A DNA stretch of 64,000 nt from JASHUC01 sp035524075 (GTDB taxonomy: Bacteria > Pseudomonadota > Gammaproteobacteria > Steroidobacterales > Steroidobacteraceae). Both the position numbers and the translations under genes were made by a program. Of this stretch, positions 7,691-17,331 are shown piece by piece (position 1 is the first letter of the stretch; every line of letters begins with the position of its first letter). The stretch spans positions 124,001 to 188,000 of the forward strand of contig DATKPP010000013.1 in NCBI GenBank assembly GCA_035524075.1, in the 5' to 3' direction. The notes below the pieces were generated by a model. The model was not told the origin of the DNA, did not search any database, and saw nothing but the letters and a program-made list of their open reading frames with translations.

Positions 7691-10239
7691 CCCGCGTCCT
7701 CTCCTCCACCGGGCTCGCGTGGGGGCTCGTTCGAGGGGGCCGACGACCAGACCACATAGGGCTTGCCGGAGCGGCTCGGGCTCTCGAGCGATGGGCTGGG
7801 CTCGAAGTGGGCCAGGGTATGAGGGCTCTCACCCCCACCGCCAGCCGCAACGGGCGGTCGCTCAGGCGGTCGCTCAGGCAGTCGCTCAGGCGGTCGCGCG
7901 GCTGGCTCCGGGGCCGTGAAAGGCCGCTCGGCCGGAGCATCGGAGCGCTCCTGAAAGGCAGGAGGTGCTTCTTCCCGAGGCGCCCCGCCATTGTCTGGAT
8001 GCGACGACCCGCTCGAGGTGCCCGTGGCGTGCTCGCGCATTCCCCCGCGTCGCCCACGCCGCCGGCCCCGCCGGCCGCGACGCTCACCGCGACCGCCTCG
8101 GTCGGAACGCCCCTCCCCGGAGCTGCCTTCCGCCGAGCGCTCAGCCACATCCTCGGAGAGGGCCGGTTGAGCGCTTGACCGCCCGTTGTCGGGGTGTGTG
8201 CCCGCCGCCGGGGCGCCTTGACCTGCGGCCGCGGCCGCCGGGCGCTCACTGCGGTCGTGATCGCGATCGCGCGGGCGCTCCCGATCCCGATCTCGAAAGC
8301 GCTCCCGCTCGCGCGAGCCGCCACCCTCACGCTCGTGACGCTCCGCGCCGCGTGCACCGGAGGAGTCCGAGCGATCGCGGGCCGGTCCCCTGTGGCGCCG
8401 TGAGCGATCGTAACCGCCGCGACGCCCATCGCGCTCACCGCGGCCGCCACCCCGGTCTCTGCGCTCGGCGGGGGCTGCACTCTCGCGCGGCGCGGCCGCG
8501 CCAGGCTCGGCGGCTCTGATCTGCGACTCCGAGCCGAACCACCGCTTGAAGCGCTCCCAAACGCTGGGCGGGGCGCTGGCGGGCAGGGCCGGCGCCACCG
8601 CCGGCGCAACCGGCGATGGTGCAACGGGTGCCGCAGTGGCCGGCATGATATTCGCCACCGCCGGGGCCTCCGGTGTCGGTTTCTTGGCCTCCGCGGAGGG
8701 GTCGGCGATCTCCGGCGCAGTGGGCATGAGATAGCTCACCTGCTTGTTCTCGGCCAGCTCCGCCTCATCGTCCCGTACGCGCCTGATCGAGTACCCGGGC
8801 GTCTGCATGTTGGGGTTGGGCACGATGACCAGATCCGCATCGCTCTTGTCCTCGAGCGTGCGCAGCCACTCGCGCTTCTCGTTGATGAGGTAGGTCGCCA
8901 CTTCCACCGGAACCTGCGCGATGACCCGCGTGGTGCGCTCCTTGCGCACCTCCTCGCCGATCAGGCGCAGCAATGCCAGCGCCATCGACTCGACGCTGCG
9001 GATGCTGCCGATACCCACGCAGCGCGGACAGACGATGTGACTGGACTCCCCGAGCGAGGGTCGCAGCCGCTGGCGCGACATCTCGAGCAGCCCGAACCGC
9101 GATAGGCGACCGATCTGAATGCGAGCGCGGTCCATCTTCATGGCATCGCGCAGCCGATCCTCCACGTCGCGCTGATTCTTGGGCGACTCCATGTCGATGA
9201 AGTCGATGACGATGAGCCCGCCGATGTCGCGCAGCCGCAGCTGCCGGGCGATCTCGTCCGCGGCCTCGAGATTGGTATTGAGCGCCGTGGTCTCGATGTC
9301 GCTGCCGCGCGTGGCGCGCGCCGAGTTGATGTCGATCGAGACGAGCGCCTCGGTGTAGTCGATCACGATGCTGCCGCCGGCGGGCAGCTGCACCTTGTGC
9401 GCATAGGCGGACTCGATCTGGCTCTCGATCTGGAAGCGCGTGAAAAGAGCGATGTCGTCGGCGTAGTGCTTCAGGCGGCGCTGCGCCTCGGGCGGCATGA
9501 AGCGCTGCATGTATTCCTGGGCCTTCTCGAAGGCCGGCACATCGTCCACCAGGATCTCGCCGATATCGTCCGACAGGTAGTCGCGCAGGGCGCGCGTCAC
9601 CGCGTCGCTTTCGCGATACACCAGAAAGGGGGCGGGCCGATCCTTAGCGGCGGCAGCGATCTGCTCCCACTGGGCGCGCAGGTTATCGAGGTCCCACTGC
9701 AGCTCCTCGACCGAGCGGCCGACGCCCGCGGTCCGCACGATCGCCCCCATCCCATCGGGGATCTGGAGCTGCCCCATGACCTCGCGCATCTGGTCCCGAT
9801 CCTCGCCTTCGATGCGGCGCGAGACGCCCCCGGCACGCGGATTGTTCGGCATGAGCACGAGGAAGCGTCCGGCCAAACTCACGAAGGTGGTGAGCGCTGC
9901 ACCCTTGGTGCCGCGCTCCTCCTTCTCGACCTGCACGAGCAGCTCCTGTCCCTCGGTGAGGAGCTCACGGATGTTCATGCGTCCACCCTGCCCGGGCGGC
10001 TTGGCAAAGTACTCCTTGGAGACTTCCTTCAGGGGAAGGAATCCGTGGCGGGCACTGCCGTAGTCGACGAAGCACGCCTCGAGCGAGGGCTCGACGCGCG
10101 AGATCCGCCCCTTGTAGACGTTAGCCTTCTTCTGTTCCCGGGACGGGAGCTCTATGCTGAGATCGTATAGCTTCTGGCCATCAACCAGAGCAACTCGCAA
10201 CTCTTCCTGCTGAATCGCATTGACGAGCATTCTTTTCAT
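7687..10239 (-). CDS. rne: Ribonuclease E
   Basis: Endoribonuclease of the RNA degradosome, acting in mRNA decay and rRNA/tRNA processing. It is 850 aa. The catalytic half begins MKRMLVNAIQQEELRVALVDG, with an S1 domain (about 37-118), the RNase E acidic motifs SIDINSARAT (near 300) and IVIDFIDM (near 346), and the zinc-link CPRC near 406. From about residue 530 the tail is low-complexity, rich in Pro, Ala, Arg and Gly (for example RRGRRGRRRGRRGG), as expected for the unstructured RNA- and partner-binding region. The upstream 408 bp, shared with rluC, is long enough for a leader. Confidence 0.96.
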   Translation of the reverse strand: MKRMLVNAIQQEELRVALVDGQKLYDLSIELPSREQKKANVYKGRISRVEPSLEACFVDYGSARHGFLPLKEVSKEYFAKPPGQGGRMNIRELLTEGQELLVQVEKEERGTKGAALTTFVSLAGRFLVLMPNNPRAGGVSRRIEGEDRDQMREVMGQLQIPDGMGAIVRTAGVGRSVEELQWDLDNLRAQWEQIAAAAKDRPAPFLVYRESDAVTRALRDYLSDDIGEILVDDVPAFEKAQEYMQRFMPPEAQRRLKHYADDIALFTRFQIESQIESAYAHKVQLPAGGSIVIDYTEALVSIDINSARATRGSDIETTALNTNLEAADEIARQLRLRDIGGLIVIDFIDMESPKNQRDVEDRLRDAMKMDRARIQIGRLSRFGLLEMSRQRLRPSLGESSHIVCPRCVGIGSIRSVESMALALLRLIGEEVRKERTTRVIAQVPVEVATYLINEKREWLRTLEDKSDADLVIVPNPNMQTPGYSIRRVRDDEAELAENKQVSYLMPTAPEIADPSAEAKKPTPEAPAVANIMPATAAPVAPSPVAPAVAPALPASAPPSVWERFKRWFGSESQIRAAEPGAAAPRESAAPAERRDRGGGRGERDGRRGGYDRSRRHRGPARDRSDSSGARGAERHEREGGGSRERERFRDRDRERPRDRDHDRSERPAAAAAGQGAPAAGTHPDNGRSSAQPALSEDVAERSAEGSSGEGRSDRGGRGERRGRRGRRRGRRGGMREHATGTSSGSSHPDNGGAPREEAPPAFQERSDAPAERPFTAPEPAARPPERLPERPPERPPVAAGGGGESPHTLAHFEPSPSLESPSRSGKPYVVWSSAPSNEPPREPGGGEDAG
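7853..7902. repeat. Short tandem repeat in the rne 3' coding region
   Basis: Four imperfect copies of a 12-base unit (consensus CGGTCGCTCAGG). On the rne strand they encode a Pro-Glu-Arg-rich run (PPERLPERPPERPP) in the disordered C-terminal tail. Such repeats can change copy number by slippage without shifting the frame. Confidence 0.8.
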
Positions 10240-10647
10240 GCGGCCCTACTGACTTGAGAGGGACCGACAAGGGGACGGCGGGAGGCCGTGCATACAGCGC
10301 GGCACAAAGGGGTAGGGGCGCCACAGTCTCGATGTTCATACAACTGAACCGCCCGTGAGCGGGCGATGCGCCGAAAACCTTCTGCTTCTCAACCGACGGC
10401 GCGCCTTCGCTCCCGCGCTGCGGGAAACGGGCGCTGCAGCCTTGTCGGCCAAACGCGATGGCCTCGATCATCGAGGACCAACTGATGAGCTTCCACAAGG
10501 TGGGGGCACAAGCGAGATGCGTGCCTACCCCTCGCCCCTGCGGGGCCCGTTACCATGGTGGCGGCGCAAGCCCCCACCCATGGGTCGTCCACCTGCGGGA
10601 CGGCCCTGCAAGTATAGCGTCGAGCCCCTGTAGAAACAATATCTTAC
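10240..10647. other. Non-coding region between divergent rne and rluC
   Basis: A 408-bp gap with no convincing coding frame. It must hold the promoters of both divergent genes. In E. coli rne has a long 5' leader that mediates feedback by RNase E, and this gap is big enough for one, but I could not identify a matching hairpin by eye. The last 30 bases before rluC are AT-richer (AGAAACAATATC), a possible -10 area. Short frames here have no ribosome-binding site or family resemblance. Confidence 0.6.
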
Positions 10648-11616
10648 GTGGAGAAGTCCGTGGTGGTGCATGACAGCCGGGAGCGTGAGCCTGTCCGGCA
10701 CATCGAAGTGAGCGAGGAGCGCGCCGGTCAGCGGCTCGATAATTTCCTCATGCGCGAGCTCGGGAATATGCCGCGAAGCAGGGTCTACCGCCTGGTGCGG
10801 CGCGGGGAGGTGCGGGTGAACGGGCGCAGGGCCAAGCCCGAGCAACGCCTGCAGTGGCACGACAGTGTGCGGGTGCCACCCGTGCGCCGGGAGGATCCAA
10901 GCGCACCGGCCACCCCCTCGGCGCAGCTTCTCCAGGGCATCGCCGCGGCGATCGCCTACGAGGATGACAAGCTGATCCTGCTCGACAAGCCCTCCGGAGT
11001 AGCCGCCCACGGGGGCAGCGGAGTGAGCTTCGGGGTCATCGAGGCCCTGCGGGCGCTGCGACCGAAGGAATCACTCGAGCTCGTGCACCGGCTCGATCGC
11101 GACACCAGCGGCTGCCTGCTGATCGCCCGCAAGCCGAGCAGTCTGCGCGTGCTGCATGCACTGCTGCGGGAAGGCCGCCTCGAGAAGGGCTATCTCGCGC
11201 TCGTCAAAGGGCACTGGAACCTCGGTCATACGCGCATCACGGCCGCTCTACGCACCGATGCGCGGCTGCACGGCGAGCGTACCGTGCGCGTGGATCCCAA
11301 GGGGAAGGCTGCGGTGAGCGAGTTTCGCCCGGTGCAGTTCTTCGGGAAGAAGGCGACGCTCGTCGAGGTGGCCTTGCACACCGGCCGCACCCATCAGATT
11401 CGCGTGCACGCCGCGCACGCAGGTCATCCCGTTGCGGGCGACGAGAAGTACGGGGATGAGGACTTCAATGGCCGCATGCGCGAGCTCGGGCTCAAGCGAC
11501 TGTTCTTGCATGCCCACCGGGTGGGGTTCGATTGGCCGCAGGGTGGGCAGTTCAGCGCGAATACTCCGCTGCCGGCGGATCTGCGCAGCGTGATCGAGCG
11601 GCTTCAGGGCACCTGA
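10648..11616 (+). CDS. rluC: Ribosomal large subunit pseudouridine synthase RluC
   Basis: Isomerises specific uridines in 23S rRNA. It is 322 aa: an N-terminal S4 RNA-binding domain (RLDNFLMRELGNMPRSRVYRLV...GEVRVNGRR) and an RluA-type catalytic domain with the motif HRLDRDTSG near residue 144-152, whose second Asp is the nucleophile. Start GTG 10648. Divergent from rne, as in enterobacteria, which supports RluC over RluD. The 3' end overlaps convergent maf by 13 bases. Confidence 0.93.
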   Translation: MEKSVVVHDSREREPVRHIEVSEERAGQRLDNFLMRELGNMPRSRVYRLVRRGEVRVNGRRAKPEQRLQWHDSVRVPPVRREDPSAPATPSAQLLQGIAAAIAYEDDKLILLDKPSGVAAHGGSGVSFGVIEALRALRPKESLELVHRLDRDTSGCLLIARKPSSLRVLHALLREGRLEKGYLALVKGHWNLGHTRITAALRTDARLHGERTVRVDPKGKAAVSEFRPVQFFGKKATLVEVALHTGRTHQIRVHAAHAGHPVAGDEKYGDEDFNGRMRELGLKRLFLHAHRVGFDWPQGGQFSANTPLPADLRSVIERLQGT

Positions 11617-12209
11617 TAGCCCAGTCGGCGCAGCGTGGCTGCGATCCAGATGAGCGGTAAGCCGATGACCCCGGTCGGGTCTGCGCTTTCCACGCGCTCG
11701 AGGAGGCTGATGCCGAGCGACTCGACCTTGAAGCTGGCGGCACAATCGAAGGGGCGTTCCCGCGCGATGTAGCGGTCGATCTCCTCGGGCGTGAGCAGGC
11801 GGAATACCGCCCGGGTCGTGTCCAGGTGTGCAGCGCTGAAGGCCTCACGGGTGCACACGACCGCGCAGGCGGTATGAAATTCAGCGACGCCCCCGCTCAT
11901 GCGCGCCAGTTGCTCCCGAGCCACCTTCGCCTCGCCCGGCTTCTCGAGGATCATCTGGCCGGTGCAGGCCACCTGGTCACTGCCGATCACGACGGCTTGC
12001 GGGTGCCGGGCCGCAACGGCATGCGCCTTGGCAGCGGCGAGCCTTGCGGCACGGGCCCGAGGAGCCTCCCCCGGGAGGTGCGTCTCCTCGACCCCCGGGG
12101 CCTCGACCGAGAAGCCGACCCCCAGCCGATCGAGCAGCATGCGGCGGTAGGCCGAAGTGGAGGCGAGGATCAACGGTGCGGGCGATGGCACGATACCGGG
12201 CGGAAACAA
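11604..12209 (-). CDS. maf: Maf family nucleotide pyrophosphatase (YceF type)
   Basis: House-cleaning nucleotide pyrophosphatase; YceF-type members prefer 7-methyl-GTP. It is 201 aa. Family motifs ILASTSAYRRMLLDRLG near residue 14, a GSDQVA box near 97 and DPTGVIGLP near 178 are present. Its position between rluC and yceD matches yceF in E. coli, which favours the m7GTP-specific subtype. Start taken at 12209; a later start is possible because the first residues (MFPPGIVPSPAP) are not family-conserved. Confidence 0.9.
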   Translation of the reverse strand: MFPPGIVPSPAPLILASTSAYRRMLLDRLGVGFSVEAPGVEETHLPGEAPRARAARLAAAKAHAVAARHPQAVVIGSDQVACTGQMILEKPGEAKVAREQLARMSGGVAEFHTACAVVCTREAFSAAHLDTTRAVFRLLTPEEIDRYIARERPFDCAASFKVESLGISLLERVESADPTGVIGLPLIWIAATLRRLGYQVP

Positions 12210-12267
12210 GGGCTTGGGACTGACTTGCTTTGACTTGCCAGGGGGGCCTACCTATCATACGCGCCCC

Positions 12268-12807
12268 ATGTCGCAGGACTGGTCGACGCGGCGCGACATC
12301 GACCTGCTGGCCGACGAGCGAGTTTGCCTCGATTTCGTCATCCCGCTTGCGGAGTTGCCGCGCGTGCGACCGCAGCTTGCGCAACCGGACGGGCGCGCAA
12401 GCGGGCGTGTGTGCTTCGAGCCCGTGCAGGGCACACCGGTGGCGGAGCTGAGCGTCTCGGCACGGGTATCGCTCACCTGTCAACGCTGCCTTGCTCCCGT
12501 TGATTATCAGCTCGACTGCGAGGGCAGGGTGGCGATGGTGGCTGACGGGACCGAGGCGGAGCGAGCTCCCGCTGGACTCGAGACGATTCTCGCGCCCGAG
12601 CGTCGCATCAGCGTGCGGGAGCTGGTCGAGGAGGAGTTGCTGCTCGCGCTCCCGATAGTGCCGCTGCACAACGATGCGGGCTGCGCGCTGCAGGCGTTGC
12701 AGCCGAGCGGGGTTGCCCCGGAAAAGCCTGCAGGGGCCGAGGAGCGACAGCGCCCCTTCGAGCAGCTGGGCGAGTTGTTAAAGCGCGGCAGAAGCGCGCA
12801 GGACTAG
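12268..12807 (+). CDS. yceD: YceD family protein (DUF177)
   Basis: A 179-aa acidic protein encoded directly upstream of rpmF, as in most Gram-negative bacteria; in plants and bacteria the family is linked to 23S rRNA or large-subunit maturation. The family core SLTCQRCLAPVDYQLDCEGRVAMV with its CxxC is at about residue 68-90. ATG 12268 is chosen because upstream in-frame codons fall inside the divergent maf gene. It ends 15 bases before rpmF. Confidence 0.9.
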   Translation: MSQDWSTRRDIDLLADERVCLDFVIPLAELPRVRPQLAQPDGRASGRVCFEPVQGTPVAELSVSARVSLTCQRCLAPVDYQLDCEGRVAMVADGTEAERAPAGLETILAPERRISVRELVEEELLLALPIVPLHNDAGCALQALQPSGVAPEKPAGAEERQRPFEQLGELLKRGRSAQD

Positions 12808-12822
12808 ACGGAGAGAAGATCA

Positions 12823-13017
12823 ATGGCTGTTCAGAAGAGCCGCAAGACACCCTCGCGCCGCGGCATGCATCGCTCGCACGATGGCCTCGACAAGCCCGCG
12901 CTGTCGATCGATCCGCAGTCGGGCGAGACTCACTCACGCCACCGCATCACGCCCGATGGCTTCTACCGCGGCCGCCGCGTGATCGAGAAGCCGGCCGAAG
13001 CCGAAGAGCAGGAATAG
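12823..13017 (+). CDS. rpmF: 50S ribosomal protein L32
   Basis: Small protein of the large ribosomal subunit, 64 aa, beginning MAVQKSRKTPSRRGMHRSHD, the classic bL32 N-terminus. The zinc cysteines found in some L32 forms are absent, as in other proteobacterial versions. A purine-rich Shine-Dalgarno (GGAGAGAAG) precedes the ATG. It sits between yceD and plsX. Confidence 0.97.
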   Translation: MAVQKSRKTPSRRGMHRSHDGLDKPALSIDPQSGETHSRHRITPDGFYRGRRVIEKPAEAEEQE

Positions 13018-13068
13018 GCTGCGCGACCGGGGGCGGCGCACCATGCGCTCCGCCGATCGAGCGTAGCT

Positions 13069-14064
<996 letters not shown>

Positions 14065-14070
14065 GAGCCT

Positions 14071-15051
14071 TTGTTGATCTACTCTCAAATCGCCGGCACC
14101 GGGTCGCACCTGCCGGAGAAGATTCTCACGAACTTCGACCTCGAGCGCATGATGGACACCACGGATGCGTGGATCCGCGATCGCACCGGAATCGAGCGGC
14201 GGCACATCGCGGCCGACGGCGAAACGACGGTCGATCTGGCAGAGCCGGCGGCGCGTCGCGCAATCGAGGCGGCTGGGGTGCGCCCGCAGGACGTGGATTT
14301 CATCGCCTTTGGCACCACCACGCCGGACTACATCTTCCCCAACTGTGGAGTGCTGCTGCAGCAGCGCCTGGGCTGCCGGCCCGGCTGCCCGGCGTTCAGC
14401 CTCGAGACCGCCTGCAGTGGCTTCATCTACTCCCTCGCCATCGCCGACAAATTCGTGCGTGCCGGGGAGGCCAGCTGCGCGCTGGTCGTGGGATCGGAGA
14501 CTCTCTCGCGCATCACGGACTGGTCGGATCGCTCGACGGCGGTGCTGTTCGCCGACGGCGCCGGGGCGGTGGTGCTGCGTCCCGCGCAGCAGCCAGGCAT
14601 CATCTCGACGCATCTGCACGCCGACGGCACCTTCAAGGACACGCTCTACTGCGAGGGCGGGGTCTCCAGGAGCAGCCCGGCGCATGGCGAAGCGCAGAAG
14701 TCACGCTTCATCCGCATGGCGGGCAGCGAGGTCTTCAAGATCGCCGTGACGAACCTCGGCAAGGTCGTCGAGGAAGCCCTCGCCGCGACCCATCTCGACC
14801 GCTCGGCCATTGATTGGCTCGTGCCGCATCAGGCCAACACTCGCATCATTCAAGCCACCGCGCGCAAGCTCGATCTGCCCATGGAGCGTGTGATCGTGAC
14901 GGTGCAGGACCACGGCAACACCTCCACCGCATCCGTGCCCCTCGCACTCGATGTGGGCGTGCGCGACGGGCGCATCAAGCGCGGCGACCTCTTGTTGCTC
15001 GAGGCCTTCGGGGGCGGCGTGACCTGGGGAGCGGCGCTGGTACGCTACTGA
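14071..15051 (+). CDS. fabH: 3-oxoacyl-[ACP] synthase III FabH
   Basis: Starts fatty acid synthesis by condensing acetyl-CoA with malonyl-ACP. It is 326 aa. The catalytic Cys is in ETACSGFIY near residue 113, His in VPHQANTRI and Asn in DHGNTSTAS. The start is TTG 14071 or TTG 14074 (MIYSQIAGTGSHLPEK); no ATG is available. In many relatives fabD, fabG, acpP and fabF follow; here the strand switches and unrelated genes begin. Confidence 0.95.
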   Translation: MLIYSQIAGTGSHLPEKILTNFDLERMMDTTDAWIRDRTGIERRHIAADGETTVDLAEPAARRAIEAAGVRPQDVDFIAFGTTTPDYIFPNCGVLLQQRLGCRPGCPAFSLETACSGFIYSLAIADKFVRAGEASCALVVGSETLSRITDWSDRSTAVLFADGAGAVVLRPAQQPGIISTHLHADGTFKDTLYCEGGVSRSSPAHGEAQKSRFIRMAGSEVFKIAVTNLGKVVEEALAATHLDRSAIDWLVPHQANTRIIQATARKLDLPMERVIVTVQDHGNTSTASVPLALDVGVRDGRIKRGDLLLLEAFGGGVTWGAALVRY

Positions 15052-15142
15052 TGAGCCTTCGTGCGCGATGCGTGCACGAAAGTGCAGAGCGCCGCGCGAT
15101 GAGCACGGCGCCCTGCAGATTCACATCGACTAATCGATCGGC

Positions 15143-15457
15143 TTACTTCGAGACCGACCGCTTGAACATGCGATCAATCTTCTCGTTGGTCGCATCGACC
15201 GCCGACTGAGCGGCCTGGGCCGCCGCCAGCGCCTGATTAGCCGTGCTCTGTGCACCGCTCGCAGCCTGGCTCGCTGCCTGCGCGGAGCTCGAAGCCTGAT
15301 CCGCCGAGGCCTTCGCGGCCTGTACGTCGGACTGCAGCTTGGCCACTTGGGACTTGAGGTCCGCAATGTCGGCCTGCAACGGCTTGATGTCGGTGCAGCC
15401 CGCGAGTCCAACTAACACCGCCGCAGCTGCCAGATTCAATACGATCGCGCTCTTCAT
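15143..15457 (-). CDS. Alanine-zipper outer-membrane lipoprotein (Lpp/OprI-like)
   Basis: A 104-aa lipoprotein. The signal sequence ends in the lipobox LAGC (Cys near residue 20). It is followed by a long heptad-like helix first rich in Leu/Val/Asp (PLQADIADLKSQVAKLQSDV), then Ala/Ser/Gln (SADQASSSAQAASQAASGAQ), and a basic C-terminus ending KRSVSK. This matches small trimeric coiled-coil lipoproteins such as Lpp and OprI. The terminal Lys could be the peptidoglycan link as in Lpp. ATG 15457 is preferred over ATG 15466 because AAAGGGG lies at the right distance only for the former. Confidence 0.85.
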   Translation of the reverse strand: MKSAIVLNLAAAAVLVGLAGCTDIKPLQADIADLKSQVAKLQSDVQAAKASADQASSSAQAASQAASGAQSTANQALAAAQAAQSAVDATNEKIDRMFKRSVSK

Positions 15458-15672
15458 AACAAACATCCCCTTTGGGTTGTCGATTGGGAGTCCCTTTAGA
15501 GACAGGACGATGCGAAGAGGCGAGCGTAGTGCTTCCGCCACAGTCTTCGCAAGCGGCGCAACTTGATCAAATTTGGCCGCGGAATGCAACTGTTGACATC
15601 GATCCGCGTCCCTGAGCCATTCCGCCGGGCGAAACGCCTGTCGTTGCGCCGCGACAGCCGTGCGCATCGTCC

Positions 15673-17301
15673 TTAAAGCGCGCGCCGATCGCGTAGCATC
15701 TCTCGTGCCGCGTTGTGCCCGGGCACACCTGTGACCCCGCCGCCGGGATGACTGCCCGATCCGCACAGATACAACCCCGCCACCGGGGTGCGGTAGTCGC
15801 CGTGGCCGAGCACCGGGCGTGCGGCCCAGAGCTGATCGAGAGCCAGCGCGCCGTGAAAGATGTCCCCGCCGACCAGCCCGAAACGCTCCTCGAGGTCCAG
15901 GGGCGATAGAGCAAGCCGGCCCACGATGCTGCGCTTGAAATTCGGCGCGTACGCATCGACCGTATCGAGGATCAGATCGGCGACCCGCTCGCGCTCCACA
16001 CGCCAGTCGCCTCCCTCGGGAAGCGAGTAGGCGAAGTGCTGGCAGAACAGGCTCGCGACATGGGCGCCGGGCGGGGCAAGCGTCGGATCGAGCGTGCTTG
16101 GAATCAGCATCTCGATGATCGGCTGGCGCGACCAGCCCGAGGAGCGGGCATCGAGGTAGGCACGCTCCAGATACCCGAGCGAGGGCCCGATGATGATGCC
16201 GGAGCCGAGGTGGGGGCCGGCTTCGGGGCGTGCGCTGAATCGGGGCAGCTCGCTCAGGGCGACGTTCATCCGGAAGGTCGCCGATTCGCAGCGGTAGCGC
16301 TCGATTCGAGACCGAAAGTCTTCCGGCAGATCCTGCGCATCGAGCAATCTCAGGAATAGTGTCCTGGGATTGACGTTGGCGGCGACCAGGGCGGCCTCGA
16401 TGGTGGTCCCATCGGCGAGCCGCACCCCGGCAACGCGCGGGCGCTGGGCGCGGGCTTTGCCCGTGAGGATGGCGGCAACCGGTGCGTCGGTGTGAATTTG
16501 CACCCCCAGGCGGCTCGCTTCCTTCGCCATGGCCTGCGTGATGGAGCCCATTCCGCCGAGCGCGTGGCCCCACACTCCGGGCTTGCCGTTCACTTCGCCG
16601 AAGGCGTGATGCAGCAGGACGTACGCGCTCGTCGGGGCGTAGGGGCTTTGAAAGGCTCCGACGATGGCATCGAAGCCGTGCAATGCCTTCAGGGCATCCC
16701 ACTTGAACCAGGCATCGAGCACCTCGCCCGCGCTGCGCGTGAAGAGCTCATGCACTTCGCGCTGCGTCTCGAGCGGCAGGCGACGCAGCGCCCGCCCCAT
16801 GGAGATGAGACTCCAAAGATCGCGCGCGCCTCGCAGCCCGGCCGGTGGAGTCTTGAGCAGCAGGTCCCGCAGGTAGTGCACCACGCGGTCGAGCATGGCG
16901 TGAAAGGCCGGCAGGCGCTCCGCATCGCTCGCAGAGCGTTGTCGCACGGCAGCGATCGTGTCGGCGGCGCGAGGTCCGGCGCAGAAGGCGCTGCCATCGG
17001 GAAGTGGAAGGAAGTTCTGCACGGGCCGCTCCACGATGCGAAGCCCGTGCTCGGCCAGGCGCAGATCGCCGATGACCTTGGAGTGCAGGAGACTCACGGT
17101 GTAGCTGGCGGTGGAGTTGCGGAAGCCGGGGTGGAATTCCTCGGTGACGGCTGCGCCCCCGACCACGCCTCGACGCTCCAGCACGGTGACCTTCAGGCCC
17201 GCGCGGGCGAGGTAGCACGCGCAGGTAAGCCCGTTATGGCCGGCGCCGATGACGACTGCATCGGTACGGGTTGCAGGCGGAGGGGATCTGGATATAATCA
17301 C
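15673..17301 (-). CDS. FAD-dependent oxidoreductase, phytoene-desaturase-like (PYROXD2 type)
   Basis: A 542-aa flavoprotein. The dinucleotide-binding motif VVIGAGHNGLTCACYLARAG is near residue 16-35, and the C-terminus reads GLYLCGSGSHPGGGVTGVPGHNAA, the FAD-closing motif of the CrtI/PYROXD2 group. No carotenoid synthesis genes (crtB, crtE) are nearby, so a true phytoene desaturase role is unlikely and the substrate is unknown. The start is GTG 17301, which lies only five bases from the lexA SOS box on the other strand. Expression may therefore be affected by LexA. Confidence 0.8.
   Translation of the reverse strand: MIISRSPPPATRTDAVVIGAGHNGLTCACYLARAGLKVTVLERRGVVGGAAVTEEFHPGFRNSTASYTVSLLHSKVIGDLRLAEHGLRIVERPVQNFLPLPDGSAFCAGPRAADTIAAVRQRSASDAERLPAFHAMLDRVVHYLRDLLLKTPPAGLRGARDLWSLISMGRALRRLPLETQREVHELFTRSAGEVLDAWFKWDALKALHGFDAIVGAFQSPYAPTSAYVLLHHAFGEVNGKPGVWGHALGGMGSITQAMAKEASRLGVQIHTDAPVAAILTGKARAQRPRVAGVRLADGTTIEAALVAANVNPRTLFLRLLDAQDLPEDFRSRIERYRCESATFRMNVALSELPRFSARPEAGPHLGSGIIIGPSLGYLERAYLDARSSGWSRQPIIEMLIPSTLDPTLAPPGAHVASLFCQHFAYSLPEGGDWRVERERVADLILDTVDAYAPNFKRSIVGRLALSPLDLEERFGLVGGDIFHGALALDQLWAARPVLGHGDYRTPVAGLYLCGSGSHPGGGVTGVPGHNAAREMLRDRRAL
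17271..17298 (+). promoter_or_regulatory. Predicted sigma-70 promoter of lexA
   Basis: -35 TTGCAG at 17271-17276 and a consensus -10 TATAAT at 17293-17298, with a 16-base spacer. The predicted start site, around 17304-17306, falls at the left edge of the SOS box, the arrangement expected for LexA autoregulation. Most of it overlaps the first codons of the divergent oxidoreductase gene. Confidence 0.75.
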
Positions 17302-17306
17302 AGTAT

Positions 17307-17322
17307 CTGTATAAGCACACAG
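17307..17322 (+). promoter_or_regulatory. SOS box (LexA operator)
   Basis: CTGTATAAGCACACAG: perfect CTGT-N8-ACAG half-sites of the gammaproteobacterial LexA operator, ten bases upstream of the lexA ATG and just after a TATAAT -10 element. It should repress lexA-imuA-imuB until RecA triggers LexA self-cleavage. Confidence 0.9.
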
Positions 17323-17331
17323 CGACGTGCC

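Noticed and set aside
15058..15080. TTCGTGC/GCACGAA hairpin after fabH as a terminator
   Set aside because: The stem is short, the loop is nine bases and no T-run follows, so a Rho-independent terminator is not supported.
16492..17331. N-terminal extension of lexA into the oxidoreductase gene
   Set aside because: The extension lies antisense to a real gene and upstream of the SOS box; the ATG at 17332 gives a normal LexA.
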